A stretch of DNA of 64,000 nucleotides. Source: Qipengyuania soli. GTDB taxonomy: Bacteria > Pseudomonadota > Alphaproteobacteria > Sphingomonadales > Sphingomonadaceae. The stretch is from assembly GCF_015529805.1 (NCBI RefSeq), contig NZ_CP064654.1:1054001-1118000 (forward strand). The letters are read 5' to 3'. This document shows, piece by piece, positions 36,915 through 45,511 of the stretch (positions are counted from its first letter, which is position 1; each line of letters opens with the position of its first letter). The position numbers and the translations under genes were made by a program. The notes beneath the pieces were generated by a model that searched no databases, was not told where the DNA came from, and was given only the letters and a program-made list of their open reading frames with translations.

Positions 36915-37523
36915 ATGAACGCCTTCATCCTGAACACCATCGCCAGCGGCGGATACGTCGGCATCTTCCTGCTGATGGCGCTGGAGAACATTTTTCCGCC
37001 GATCCCGTCGGAAATCATCATGGGGTATGGCGGCGTGCTGGTGGCGCGCGGGCAGATGGCCTTCCTCCCGCTGCTGCTGATCGGGACAGCCGGCACGGTC
37101 GCGGGAAACCTCTTCTGGTACTGGCTCGGCCGGCGTTGGAGAGAGGAAAACCTCAAGGCTTTCATTATGCGCTATGGCCGTTGGCTGACGTTCGAGTGGC
37201 ATGAATTCGTCGAAGCGCGGGACAGGTTTCGCCGAAACGGCGATTGGATCGTCTTCATCCTGCGCTTCTCGCCCTTCCTGCGGACCATCATCTCGCTCCC
37301 GGCGGGCCTGGCGAGGATGAAACCGTGGCGTTTCGTCCTGTTCACCTTCCTCGGCTCGCTCATCTGGAACGGCGCGTTGATCGCCGGAGGCGGGGCGGTT
37401 TCGGGCCTCATGGCGCGCTACGAGACGGCAGCGGGCTGGGCGGTCGGCCTTTTCCTTGCCGGTGGCGTGGTCTGGTACGCTTACCGCGTGATCACCTGGA
37501 GCCCGAGCGAGACGGGCGATTAG
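36915..37523 (+). CDS. DedA family membrane protein
   Basis: The 202-residue polytopic protein shows the DedA signature: GYVGIFLLMALENIFPPIPSE, GTAGTVAGNLFWYWLGRRW and FIVFILRFSPFLRTIISLPA-like RFSPFLRT followed by GLARMKPWRFVLFTFLGSLI. DedA proteins move phospholipids or undecaprenyl phosphate across the inner membrane and support envelope homeostasis. The ATG at 36915 is preceded by AAGG. The stop overlaps the convergent recombinase gene stop by 4 bases. Confidence 0.93.
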   Translation: MNAFILNTIASGGYVGIFLLMALENIFPPIPSEIIMGYGGVLVARGQMAFLPLLLIGTAGTVAGNLFWYWLGRRWREENLKAFIMRYGRWLTFEWHEFVEARDRFRRNGDWIVFILRFSPFLRTIISLPAGLARMKPWRFVLFTFLGSLIWNGALIAGGGAVSGLMARYETAAGWAVGLFLAGGVVWYAYRVITWSPSETGD

Positions 37524-38416
37524 TCTTGCTCTCGCGGGTGGGCGTTGCGGTAGGTTTCCAGCAGGCTCGCGGCATCGACTTTCGTGTAAATCTGCGTCGA
37601 ACCCAGGCTGGCATGACCGAGCAGTTCCTGAAGGCTGCGCAGGTCGGCACCCGCGCCGAGCAAGTGCGTCGCGAAGCTGTGCCGCAGGGCGTGCGGTGTG
37701 GCAGTATCGGGCAGGCCGAGTGCCTTGCGCGCCTGGGCCGTCGCCTTCTGGACCATGCCCTGCGACAGTGCGCCACCTTTCGCGCCACGGAACAGCGGAC
37801 CATCGCTGGTAAGTCGCCAGGGGCACTTGTCGGCATAGGTGGCGACTGCGCCCCTGATGACCGGCAGCAGCGGCACCACGCGTTGCTTTCCGCCTTTGCC
37901 CGTCACGGTCAGCCGCTCTCCCAGTGGCAGGTCGCCACCCTTGAGGGAAAGTGCCTCGGCAATGCGCATGCCCGCGCCATACAGAAGGAGAAGCACGGCG
38001 CGATCGCGAGCACCAATCCACTCCGTGGCCGCCAACTCGCCGACCGTGTCGGCAAGGCCGACTGCATCGTCCGGCGTCACGGGGCGTGGCAGGCCCTTCT
38101 TGATCCGCGGGCCACGCAGGCGCGGGGCTTCTGCCCGCTCGCGACCGGCCTGCGCCCTGGCGAAGGACACGAAGCCCTTGAGGGCCGAGAGTTCCCGCGC
38201 AGCGGAGGCATTGGACAGTCCGTCTGCGCGGCGTGACGCCAGATGGTTGCGCAATTGCATCGCGGTGACGTCGGCGACGTCGTCGAAGCTGGTGAAGCCT
38301 GTACTGGAAAGCAGTCGTTCCGCCGCGGCTCCATAAGCCCGCACCGTGTGCGGCGAACGGCGCCGCCCGAGCGCGAGGTGATTGTGCCATGCCTCGAGCA
38401 GGTCGGCCTTGCTCAT
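37520..38416 (-). CDS. xerC: Tyrosine recombinase XerC-like
   Basis: The 298-residue protein has an N-terminal SAM-like core-binding domain (HLALGRRRSPHTVRAYGAAA) and a catalytic domain with all tyrosine-recombinase residues visible: Arg in YGAGMRIAEALSL, HxxR in TPHALRHSFATHLL, His in LLGHASLGSTQIY and the nucleophile Tyr in TQIYTKV. The closeness to XerC in length and motifs, and its position next to hemW rather than in a mobile element, support a role in resolving chromosome dimers. Its start overlaps the hemW stop (ATGA). Confidence 0.88.
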   Translation of the reverse strand: MSKADLLEAWHNHLALGRRRSPHTVRAYGAAAERLLSSTGFTSFDDVADVTAMQLRNHLASRRADGLSNASAARELSALKGFVSFARAQAGRERAEAPRLRGPRIKKGLPRPVTPDDAVGLADTVGELAATEWIGARDRAVLLLLYGAGMRIAEALSLKGGDLPLGERLTVTGKGGKQRVVPLLPVIRGAVATYADKCPWRLTSDGPLFRGAKGGALSQGMVQKATAQARKALGLPDTATPHALRHSFATHLLGAGADLRSLQELLGHASLGSTQIYTKVDAASLLETYRNAHPREQD

Positions 38417-39582
38417 GACGTCACGAGGTCTGCCTGCACCAGCTCGCCCAGCAACGCATCGAGCAGCGGCATTCCCTGCGGCGTGACGCCAATGCGCCCG
38501 TGCGCCTGCCACGCAAGGCCGAGGTCGCGGTAGAGCGCCAGCTTGGCGTCATCGACAAGCGTGGCAGGCGTGACGCCAAATCGCCGCGCAATCGCTGCGA
38601 GATCGATCCCCTCGGCAAGTCTGAGGCCCATCAGCAAGGCTTCGGATGCCTGCTCCATCGTTCCGAGCACCCGCTCTTCCGCAATGCCGTGTCCGCGTTC
38701 GCTCACGGCTGCCAGGTAGTTCTCAGGCTTGCGATGCCGTGTCGTAGCAATGCCGTTGCGGCGCCCGTGAGCGCCGGGACCGATCCCCATGTAGTCCTGG
38801 TAACGCCAGTAGGTGAGATTGTGGCGGCTTTCCTCGCCGGGACGCGCGTGGTTGCTGACCTCGTATTCGGGAAGTCCTGCCGCCTCGGTCATCTCGCGGG
38901 TGAGGGCAAACAGGTCAGCCGCCCGGTCATCGTCAAGCGGATCGAAGACGCCCAGCCGGACGTCAGTGGCAAACCGCGTCGCAGGCTCGATTGTCAGCTG
39001 GTACAGCGAGAGATGGCCTGTTCCGAGGTCGAGGGCCTCGGACAATTCCTGGCGCCAATCCGACTCGCTCTGGCCCGGCCGGGCATAGATCAGGTCGAAT
39101 GAGACACGTTTGAATGTGCGCTGCGCTACTACAAGAGCCTCTACAGCCTCTACAGCATCGTGCAGCCTGCCGAGAAAACGGAGCGTCTCGTCCCGCAGAC
39201 TCTGTACGCCCAGTGACACTCGATTGACCCCGGCGGTGACCAGCGCGGCGAAATTGGCGGCTTCGACGGAGGATGGATTGCCTTCCAGCGTGATCTCGAT
39301 CCCGTCGTCGAAACCCCAGATATCTTCGGCTTCCCGCAGCAACCTTTCGACCAGGCGCGGTGGCATGAGGGAGGGAGTTCCTCCGCCAAAAAAGATACTT
39401 GCGAGCGGTTCCTCAGAAGAAACCTGCGCCGCTTCGTGGCGCATGTCGGCCAACAACGCCGCCTCCCAGGCACCCATGTCAGCACTGTCACGGACGTGGC
39501 TGTTGAAGTCGCAGTAGGGACATTTCGCGAGGCAGAAAGGCCAGTGTATGTAGAGAGCGCGAGCCAAGATGCCTTCAGCCAA
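38413..39582 (-). CDS. hemW: HemW, radical SAM heme chaperone
   Basis: The 389-residue radical SAM protein has the cluster motif CLAKCPYCDF with Cys17, Cys21 and Cys24, followed by Phe as in HemW (HemN has a fourth Cys there). Further motifs are SIFFGGGTPSLM, TLEGNPSSVEA, VNRVSLGVQSL and ISFDLIYARPGQ-like SFDLIYARPGQ. HemW delivers heme to apoproteins rather than oxidising coproporphyrinogen. The start is uncertain: TTG at 39582 gives the fullest N-terminus, and another TTG at 39567 is possible. The 5' end overlaps or abuts the divergent CAP-domain gene. Confidence 0.9.
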   Translation of the reverse strand: MAEGILARALYIHWPFCLAKCPYCDFNSHVRDSADMGAWEAALLADMRHEAAQVSSEEPLASIFFGGGTPSLMPPRLVERLLREAEDIWGFDDGIEITLEGNPSSVEAANFAALVTAGVNRVSLGVQSLRDETLRFLGRLHDAVEAVEALVVAQRTFKRVSFDLIYARPGQSESDWRQELSEALDLGTGHLSLYQLTIEPATRFATDVRLGVFDPLDDDRAADLFALTREMTEAAGLPEYEVSNHARPGEESRHNLTYWRYQDYMGIGPGAHGRRNGIATTRHRKPENYLAAVSERGHGIAEERVLGTMEQASEALLMGLRLAEGIDLAAIARRFGVTPATLVDDAKLALYRDLGLAWQAHGRIGVTPQGMPLLDALLGELVQADLVTS

Positions 39583-39613
39583 TCTTAATCTTGCGGGCGG
39601 AATTTACGCGCCC

Positions 39614-40162
39614 ATGGACGGGTCAAAAAAACGGGTCGCGTCGCTTGTCGGCGCGTTGGGATTGCTGTGTGCCACGGGGATCGCCGTGGCCGCAAGCGCA
39701 TCGTCGCCGGGCGCGACGTCGGATCTGCATCTCGCGGCGCGGATGCTCAAGATGCATAATGACGAGCGCGCGCGCTTGAACCTGCCGAAGCTCAAGTGGA
39801 ACGTGCATCTCGAGGACGAGGCGCGCGACTGGGCGCAGGAACTTTCGCGCCGGGGCAGGCTGGACCATGCCGACCGGGCGATCCGGAACGGCACGGGCGA
39901 GAATCTCTGGATGGGGACCGCCGGCAATTGGCCGGTGGAAACGATGGTCGGCATGTTCATCGACGAGCGCAAGAACTACCGGCACGAAGCCTTGCCCAAC
40001 ATCTCGCGCACGGGAAACTGGAAGGATGTCGGTCACTATACGCAGGTCGTGTGGCGCAACACGCAGGAAGTAGGCTGCGCAGTCGTCACTGCTCGTGGAA
40101 ACGACGTCCTCGTCTGTCGCTACTGGCCCGCCGGCAATGTTTGGGGTCAGCGCGCCTATTGA
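39614..40162 (+). CDS. CAP/SCP domain secreted protein
   Basis: The 182-residue protein starts MDGSKKRVASLVGALGLLC with a good signal peptide (cleavage near AVAASASS). The mature part is a CAP domain: MLKMHNDERARLNLPKLKW, SRRGRLDHADRA, GHYTQVVWRNTQEVGCAV and CRYWPAGNVWGQRAY, with the two conserved cysteines. The conserved His and Glu of the CAP cavity are present. Bacterial CAP proteins are extracytoplasmic with mostly unknown roles. A longer start at 39569 would overlap hemW and put 15 polar residues before the signal peptide, so 39614 is preferred. Confidence 0.85.
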   Translation: MDGSKKRVASLVGALGLLCATGIAVAASASSPGATSDLHLAARMLKMHNDERARLNLPKLKWNVHLEDEARDWAQELSRRGRLDHADRAIRNGTGENLWMGTAGNWPVETMVGMFIDERKNYRHEALPNISRTGNWKDVGHYTQVVWRNTQEVGCAVVTARGNDVLVCRYWPAGNVWGQRAY

Positions 40163-40166
40163 GCGC

Positions 40167-40793
40167 CTAGCCGAATTGCTCGGCAACCAGCTTGGCAAAG
40201 GCATCGGCCCGGTGGCTGATGCGATGCTTTTCCTCCGGGTCAAGCTCAGCAAAGGTATGGGTGCGTCCGATCGGCACGAACACCGGATCGTAACCGAAAC
40301 CCATGGTGCCACGCGGTGGCCAGGTCAGGGTCCCCGGAGCCTTTCCCTCGTAGATCGCGTACTCCCCGTCCGGCCACGCCAGCGCGAGAACGCAATGGAA
40401 GGCGCACGAACGGTCGACGTCGGCTCCCTTTTGCTGGAGCATCCCCTCTACCTTGCCCATGGCCATGTACCAGTCGCGGCCCGGATCGCCTTCGAACCAC
40501 TGGCGCTCGGCCCAGTCGGCGGTGTAGACTCCGGGCCTGCCGTCGAGGGCATCCACCGACAGGCCGCTGTCGTCGGCGAGGGCAGCAAGGCCCGACGCCT
40601 CTGCCGCCGCACGGGCCTTGATCAGCGCATTCTGGACGAAGGTCGTCCCGGTTTCCGCAGGTTCGGGCAGGCCCAGCGACCCGGCCGAGATGCACTTCAC
40701 GCCATGCGGATCGAGGAGAGCGGAGATCTCCTTGAGCTTGCCCGCATTGTGGGTGGCGATCACCAGCGATCCCGAGCCGAGCCTGCGGGTCAT
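40167..40793 (-). CDS. rdgB: XTP/dITP diphosphatase (RdgB/HAM1)
   Basis: The 208-residue protein opens [20 protein letters not shown] and includes [39 protein letters not shown] and [10 protein letters not shown], all standard for Ham1/RdgB. It removes deaminated purine nucleotides (dITP, XTP) from the pool. Its ATG overlaps the rph stop by 4 bases, the usual rph-rdgB arrangement. Confidence 0.96.
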   Translation of the reverse strand: MTRRLGSGSLVIATHNAGKLKEISALLDPHGVKCISAGSLGLPEPAETGTTFVQNALIKARAAAEASGLAALADDSGLSVDALDGRPGVYTADWAERQWFEGDPGRDWYMAMGKVEGMLQQKGADVDRSCAFHCVLALAWPDGEYAIYEGKAPGTLTWPPRGTMGFGYDPVFVPIGRTHTFAELDPEEKHRISHRADAFAKLVAEQFG

Positions 40794-41506
40794 TTGCGCG
40801 TGGCCTCTTCCTGGGCCTTGAAGATCTGCGCGCAGCCGATCTGGGCAAGCCGTAGGAGGCGCAGGAAGCCTTCCTCGTCATAGGGAGCGCCCTCGGCGGT
40901 GGCCTGTGCCTCGGCAATCTTGCCGCCTTCGATCAACACGAAGTTCGCGTCGGCATCGGCGCTGCTGTCCTCTGGGTAGTCGAGGTCGAGCACCGGAGTG
41001 CCGTTGTAGATACCACAGGAGATTGCGGCCACTTTTGCAGTGATCGGGTCTTCCTTGATAGCGCCCGACTTCATCAGGCCATCGACTGCAAGCCGCAGGG
41101 CAACCCACGCGCCAGAAATGGATGCCGTACGCGTTCCGCCATCGGCCTGCAGCACGTCACAGTCGAGCGTGATCTGGTGCTCACCGAGTTTTTTCATGTC
41201 TACCACGGCGCGCAAGGAGCGACCGATAAGTCTCTGGATTTCCTGCGTTCGTCCACTCTGCTTGCCCTTGGCTGCCTCGCGCTGGCCGCGGGTGTGGGTG
41301 GCGCGTGGAAGCATTGAATATTCGCCGGTGACCCAGCCTTCGTTCTTGCCGCGCATCCAGGGCGGCAGACGGTCCTCGACGCTGGCGGTGCACAGCACCC
41401 GGGTTTCGCCAAAGCTGATCAGGCAGCTTCCCTCGGCGTGCTTGGTAAAGCCGGTTTCGATAGTGATGGCGCGCATCTCGTCGGGCGCGCGTCCGGAAGG
41501 TCGCAT
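40790..41506 (-). CDS. rph: Ribonuclease PH
   Basis: The 238-residue phosphorolytic 3'-exoribonuclease trims tRNA 3' ends. Motifs: [79 protein letters not shown] and [19 protein letters not shown]. The ATG at 41506 gives the typical family start (MRPSGR); the frame is open 15 codons further upstream without similarity. It is cotranscribed with rdgB and divergent from hrcA. Confidence 0.96.
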   Translation of the reverse strand: MRPSGRAPDEMRAITIETGFTKHAEGSCLISFGETRVLCTASVEDRLPPWMRGKNEGWVTGEYSMLPRATHTRGQREAAKGKQSGRTQEIQRLIGRSLRAVVDMKKLGEHQITLDCDVLQADGGTRTASISGAWVALRLAVDGLMKSGAIKEDPITAKVAAISCGIYNGTPVLDLDYPEDSSADADANFVLIEGGKIAEAQATAEGAPYDEEGFLRLLRLAQIGCAQIFKAQEEATRK

Positions 41507-41590
41507 GTGTTTCTCCAGTGCAGGCGATTCTCGGGTCCGCGTTTGGCGCAAGGGTCTTGAGGCCGCAAGGGGAGCGGCTAGAAAGGGCGG

Positions 41591-42634
41591 ATGAATTCAC
41601 CCCCGCTCACCGACCTCAGCGACCGTGCACGCGAGATTTTCCGTCTCGTCGTTGAAGGCTATCTCGACAGCGGCATCCCGGTGGGCTCGAAGACCCTGGC
41701 CGGCGAGGGGGGGCTAAATCTCTCCCCGGCTTCGATCCGAAATGTCCTCGCCGATCTTGAGACGAGGGGGTTGCTGTCTGCCCCGCACACCAGTGCAGGA
41801 CGCATGCCAACTGAAACCGGGCTGCGTCTGTTCGTCGATGCCATGATGCAGGTTGCAGAGCCTACACGCGAGGAGCGTGCGGCCATCGAGCAGCGCCTTT
41901 CCGAACCGGGGCCGATCGAACGGGCGTTGGAAGAAACGTCCGCGCTGCTGTCCGATCTCTCGGGCGCGGCCGGCATGGTCATGGTCCCGCGCCGAGAGCC
42001 GAGGCTTGCGCAAGTTTCGCTGACGCCGCTCGATGCCAGTCGCGTATTGGCAGTACTGGTGGGCGAGGACGGGCACGTCGAAAATCGGATTCTCCCGTTA
42101 CCAGCCGAGGCGCTGCGATCGTCCCTGGAGCAGGTGAGCAACTATCTCACTGCCCGTGCTGCCGGGCGAACCCTTGCCGAGGCGGCTCATCTGGTCGAGA
42201 GCGAAATCGCGTCGGGGAAAAGCGCACTCGACGAAGCTAGCAGAGATCTCGTTCGGCGGGGCATAGCAACCTGGACGGAGGACGCGGCCAACCGCCCTGT
42301 GCTCATCGTGCGCGGCCAGGCGAATCTACTCGACGAAAGCGCCCTTGCCGATATCGACCGCGTCCGATCTCTCCTCGACGACCTCGAAAACAAGCAATCG
42401 GTGTCCGAACTTCTCGAACGCGCGCGGCAGGCCGAAGCCATGCGTATTTTCATCGGAAGCGAGAACCGCCTGTTCTCGCTTTCCGGCTCATCCGTCATCG
42501 CCGCGCCATACCGCGACCGCGAGGGCAAGGTGGTCGGCGTGCTGGGCGTGATCGGCCCGACTCGGTTGAATTACGCGCGCGTCGTCCCCATGGTGGATTT
42601 CACGGCCCGATCATTGGGCAAGAGAATAGGCTGA
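41591..42634 (+). CDS. hrcA: Heat-inducible transcription repressor HrcA
   Basis: The 347-residue repressor has the winged-helix N-terminus [31 protein letters not shown] and [20 protein letters not shown], followed by [18 protein letters not shown], which is diagnostic. A GAF-like dimerisation domain ends in [20 protein letters not shown] and [14 protein letters not shown]. HrcA represses chaperone genes through CIRCE elements (inverted repeat of TTAGCACTC). No full CIRCE is present in this window, so its targets, probably groESL, lie elsewhere. It is followed 13 bases later by grpE. Confidence 0.95.
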   Translation: MNSPPLTDLSDRAREIFRLVVEGYLDSGIPVGSKTLAGEGGLNLSPASIRNVLADLETRGLLSAPHTSAGRMPTETGLRLFVDAMMQVAEPTREERAAIEQRLSEPGPIERALEETSALLSDLSGAAGMVMVPRREPRLAQVSLTPLDASRVLAVLVGEDGHVENRILPLPAEALRSSLEQVSNYLTARAAGRTLAEAAHLVESEIASGKSALDEASRDLVRRGIATWTEDAANRPVLIVRGQANLLDESALADIDRVRSLLDDLENKQSVSELLERARQAEAMRIFIGSENRLFSLSGSSVIAAPYRDREGKVVGVLGVIGPTRLNYARVVPMVDFTARSLGKRIG

Positions 42635-42647
42635 CAGGGTTTTTCAA

Positions 42648-43238
42648 GTGATCGACGAGAACAAGGACGAACCGCGGACCAAGGCGGTCGACGAGGAAGT
42701 GGCGCGCGAGATGGAAGGCGTGCCCGAGCACATGCGCGACAATGGCGAGAACGAAGAGGGTTCGCTGGGCGAGGCGCTGGGCAAGCTCAAGGACGATCTC
42801 GAAGCCGCCATGCAGGACGTGCTCTATGCACGCGCGGAAACGCAGAACGTGCGCCGTCGTCTCGAAAAGGAAATCCAGGATGCGCGCAACTATGCCGCGA
42901 CTGGCTTTGCACGGGACATCCTGAGCGTTGCCGATAACCTTGCGCGCGCTCTCGACCACATCCCCGACGAATTGCGCGAGAGCGAGAAGTCGAAAGGGTT
43001 CATCGCCGGTATAGAGGCCACCCAACGCGAGCTGGAGAAAGTCTTCTCGCAGAACGGCATCACCCGCATCGCCTCGACAGGCATGCCGCTGGATCCGAAC
43101 CAGCACCAGGCCATGCTCGAAATCCCGACGGCAGATGCAGAGCCCGGCACCATCGTTCAGGAAATGCAGGCCGGCTACATGATCAAGGATCGCCTGCTTC
43201 GTCCGGCAATGGTCGGCGTCGCAAAGAAGCCTGACTGA
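42648..43238 (+). CDS. grpE: Nucleotide exchange factor GrpE
   Basis: The 196-residue protein has a long acidic coiled-coil N-terminus (about residues 1-75), then the four-helix/beta-wing head: YARAETQNVRRRLEKEIQDA, FARDILSVADNLARALDHIP and LEKVFSQNGITRIASTGMPL, with DPNQHQAMLEIPTAD. It releases ADP from DnaK. GTG at 42648 is the start (no nearby ATG fits). It is coupled to hrcA, whereas dnaK and dnaJ lie 4.7 kb downstream. Confidence 0.95.
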   Translation: MIDENKDEPRTKAVDEEVAREMEGVPEHMRDNGENEEGSLGEALGKLKDDLEAAMQDVLYARAETQNVRRRLEKEIQDARNYAATGFARDILSVADNLARALDHIPDELRESEKSKGFIAGIEATQRELEKVFSQNGITRIASTGMPLDPNQHQAMLEIPTADAEPGTIVQEMQAGYMIKDRLLRPAMVGVAKKPD

Positions 43239-43260
43239 TCCCCTACAGAAGGGAATTCCG

Positions 43261-45009
43261 ATGAGGACTGCTTTCTATCCGGCGGCGGTCCTCGTCGCCA
43301 CTTTGTCGGTTCCGGCCATGGCGCAAGAGAGTGCCGACGCGCAGGTGTCGGCGCTGGCGGACCAGTGGTATTCGCAGCGACTGTCCGATTACGGGCAGAT
43401 CGAAGAAGCCAACGGTAGCACGACCCCGGGCGGCAAGTTCTGGTCGGTAACCCCGGAGGCCAATCGCCAGCGCGCGCAATATGCCAAGACCATGCTGGCG
43501 AAGCTGGATAGCATCGACGGCGGGGCATTGACCGCGGAAGGCAAGACCGACGCTGCCGTATTTCGCCACCTGCTCCAGACCGAAATCGGCGATGCGAAGT
43601 TTCGCGAATGGGAAATGCCATTCGATAGTGACAACAGCTTCTGGAGCTATCTCGCTGCGCGTAATGGCTTCACCACGGTCGAAGAATACGATCGCTACAT
43701 AAGCCGGATGCGCGACCTTCCCCGGTTCTTTGCCGAGAACAAGGCAAACGCCCACGCAGGCCTGAAGCGCGGTTTCAGCGTACCTCGAGTTACATTGGAG
43801 GGTCGCGATGCCTCGCTTGCAGCTTACGTGGTGGACGATCCCGAGAAGAGTCCGTTCTGGGGCGCGTTCAAGCAGATGCCCGAGCGCTTCCCCGCTGCAG
43901 AGCGCGAGCGTTTGCTGGCAGAGGGCAGGGCGGCGATCTCCGAAGCGGTAACGCCGGCATATCGCGACTTCCTGGCATTTTTCCGTGACGAGTACCTGCC
44001 GAAGACGCGCACGACACCGGGAGCAAGCGAGTTCCCCGACGGCAAGGCCTACTACGAGCAGCAGATCCGCGAATATACTACGCTGGACCTGACCGCCGAG
44101 CAAATTCACCAGATCGGCCTGTCGGAAGTAGCCCGCATCACCGCCGAGATGGAGAAGGTGAAAGCAGAGGCCGGGTTCGAGGGCACTCTACAGGAGTTCG
44201 TCCACTTCCTGAGGACCGACCCCCAGTTTGTCGCCAAAACGCCTGACGAGCTGATGGGCGTATCGGCCTATGTCGCGAAGCGTGTCGATGGAAAGATTGC
44301 AGACTATTTCGGCTTCCTGCCACGCCATCGCTTCACCATTCGCCCGGTCGATCCGGCGATTGCACCATTCTACACGGCGGGGCGGGGCGGGCTCGATGCG
44401 TGCCAGATGAATACCTACGACCTGCCATCGCGTCCGCTGTACAACATTCCGGCCCTCACCATGCACGAGTGTATACCGGGCCATAGCTTCCAGGCCGGCG
44501 TGGCACTGGAACAGGCCGAGGCGCCGCGCTTCCGTCGCGAAACCTACTTCTCCGGTTTTGGCGAGGGTTGGGGTCTCTACACCGAGTATCTCGGTAACGA
44601 GATGGGCATTTATCGCACGCCCTACGAGCGTTTCGGCCAGCTCAGTTACGAGATGTGGCGCGCGGTTCGACTGGTGATCGATACTGGCATCCACCAGTAC
44701 GGATGGAGCCGCGAAAAGGCGATGGATTACCTCGCATCCCGCACTGCGCTATCGACGCACGAGGTCGGCACGGAGGTCGATCGCTACATCAGCTGGCCCG
44801 GGCAGGCCCTGGCTTACAAGCTGGGTGAAATGACCATTCGCCGGGTGAGAGCAAAGGCCGAAAAGGAGCTCGGTCCGGCATTCGACATCCGCAAGTTCCA
44901 TGATGTGGTGCTGTCGCTGGGGTCGGTTCCGCTCCCGGTGCTTGAAGAGCGGATCGACGCCTTCATCGCCGATGGCGGCCAAGGACTTCCCGGGGTGAAG
45001 TACGATTAG
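43261..45009 (+). CDS. DUF885 family exported metallopeptidase-like protein
   Basis: The 582-residue protein has a signal peptide (MRTAFYPAAVLVATLSVPAM, cleavage near MAQES). The C-terminal half carries a zinc site: TMHECIPGHSFQAGV (HExxxxH type) with EGWGLYTEYLGNEMG about 40 residues later, plus Y-rich IHQYGWSREKAMDYLASR. This is typical of DUF885, peptidases related to the M3/M32-like fold; substrates are unknown. It follows grpE by 22 bases with a good ribosome binding site (AAGGGA), but there is no functional reason to link it to heat shock. The stop overlaps the low-GC HEPN-like gene. Confidence 0.9.
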   Translation: MRTAFYPAAVLVATLSVPAMAQESADAQVSALADQWYSQRLSDYGQIEEANGSTTPGGKFWSVTPEANRQRAQYAKTMLAKLDSIDGGALTAEGKTDAAVFRHLLQTEIGDAKFREWEMPFDSDNSFWSYLAARNGFTTVEEYDRYISRMRDLPRFFAENKANAHAGLKRGFSVPRVTLEGRDASLAAYVVDDPEKSPFWGAFKQMPERFPAAERERLLAEGRAAISEAVTPAYRDFLAFFRDEYLPKTRTTPGASEFPDGKAYYEQQIREYTTLDLTAEQIHQIGLSEVARITAEMEKVKAEAGFEGTLQEFVHFLRTDPQFVAKTPDELMGVSAYVAKRVDGKIADYFGFLPRHRFTIRPVDPAIAPFYTAGRGGLDACQMNTYDLPSRPLYNIPALTMHECIPGHSFQAGVALEQAEAPRFRRETYFSGFGEGWGLYTEYLGNEMGIYRTPYERFGQLSYEMWRAVRLVIDTGIHQYGWSREKAMDYLASRTALSTHEVGTEVDRYISWPGQALAYKLGEMTIRRVRAKAEKELGPAFDIRKFHDVVLSLGSVPLPVLEERIDAFIADGGQGLPGVKYD

Positions 45010-45473
45010 GAGGCGGTCGTTTTCGAAACAGCGGAGGCTGCGTGTGGCTTCTGTTCGAGCTTCGATATTTCACGCGCAATCCTACCAAGCGTGTTCGTGC
45101 AGCATCGTAACTCGTTGAGCGTTAACAACAGGCCGGTCCGACCAAGCTTCTGCTGATCTTGAACATTGGCAAAAAATGCATTGGCAACTTGATTGACTTG
45201 AAGAACCTGCATTCGAGAATGCACGATATCGCATCGAATGCCGTTCAACTCGACGAGCTCGTCGAGGAGTCCATCAACCCGAGCCTTTTCTGACTTCGAG
45301 TAGCTTGGTGCCGCCGGGGTCTTACGAAGAGCTTCGATATTCTGAGCAAGTAAAGTCTTTGAAGCGATCTTCAAGACGGCCAATCTTTCCCGAACCGACT
45401 GGTCGGCATGATTGTGGGCATCTATGAACTCACTCCGAGCGATAGAAAACTCGGCAGGGATATTGCTGCTCAT
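45006..45473 (-). CDS. Orphan all-helical protein with HEPN-like Rx4H motif
   Basis: The 155-residue protein is predicted to be entirely helical, with no signal peptide and no recognised family. It contains NGIRCDIVHSRMQVLQ (about residues 80-95); RCDIVH fits the R-x4-6-H ribonuclease signature of HEPN domains, and a long helix precedes it (SEKARVDGLLDELVEL). Base composition is unlike its surroundings: two 60-base stretches inside (45061-45180) hold 30 and 28 G+C, against 37 in 44881-44940. No nucleotidyltransferase-type antitoxin is adjacent. A horizontally acquired solo HEPN ribonuclease is one reading; the motif alone does not prove it. Confidence 0.6.
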   Translation of the reverse strand: MSSNIPAEFSIARSEFIDAHNHADQSVRERLAVLKIASKTLLAQNIEALRKTPAAPSYSKSEKARVDGLLDELVELNGIRCDIVHSRMQVLQVNQVANAFFANVQDQQKLGRTGLLLTLNELRCCTNTLGRIAREISKLEQKPHAASAVSKTTAS

Positions 45474-45511
45474 TTGCTAATCGTAGCAAAAAATCCCTGC
45501 CGAATCCTAAA

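Noticed and set aside
37520-38416. Mobile-element integrase
   Set aside because: The tyrosine recombinase has XerC-like size and sits in a housekeeping context overlapping hemW, without repeats, att-like duplications or phage genes.
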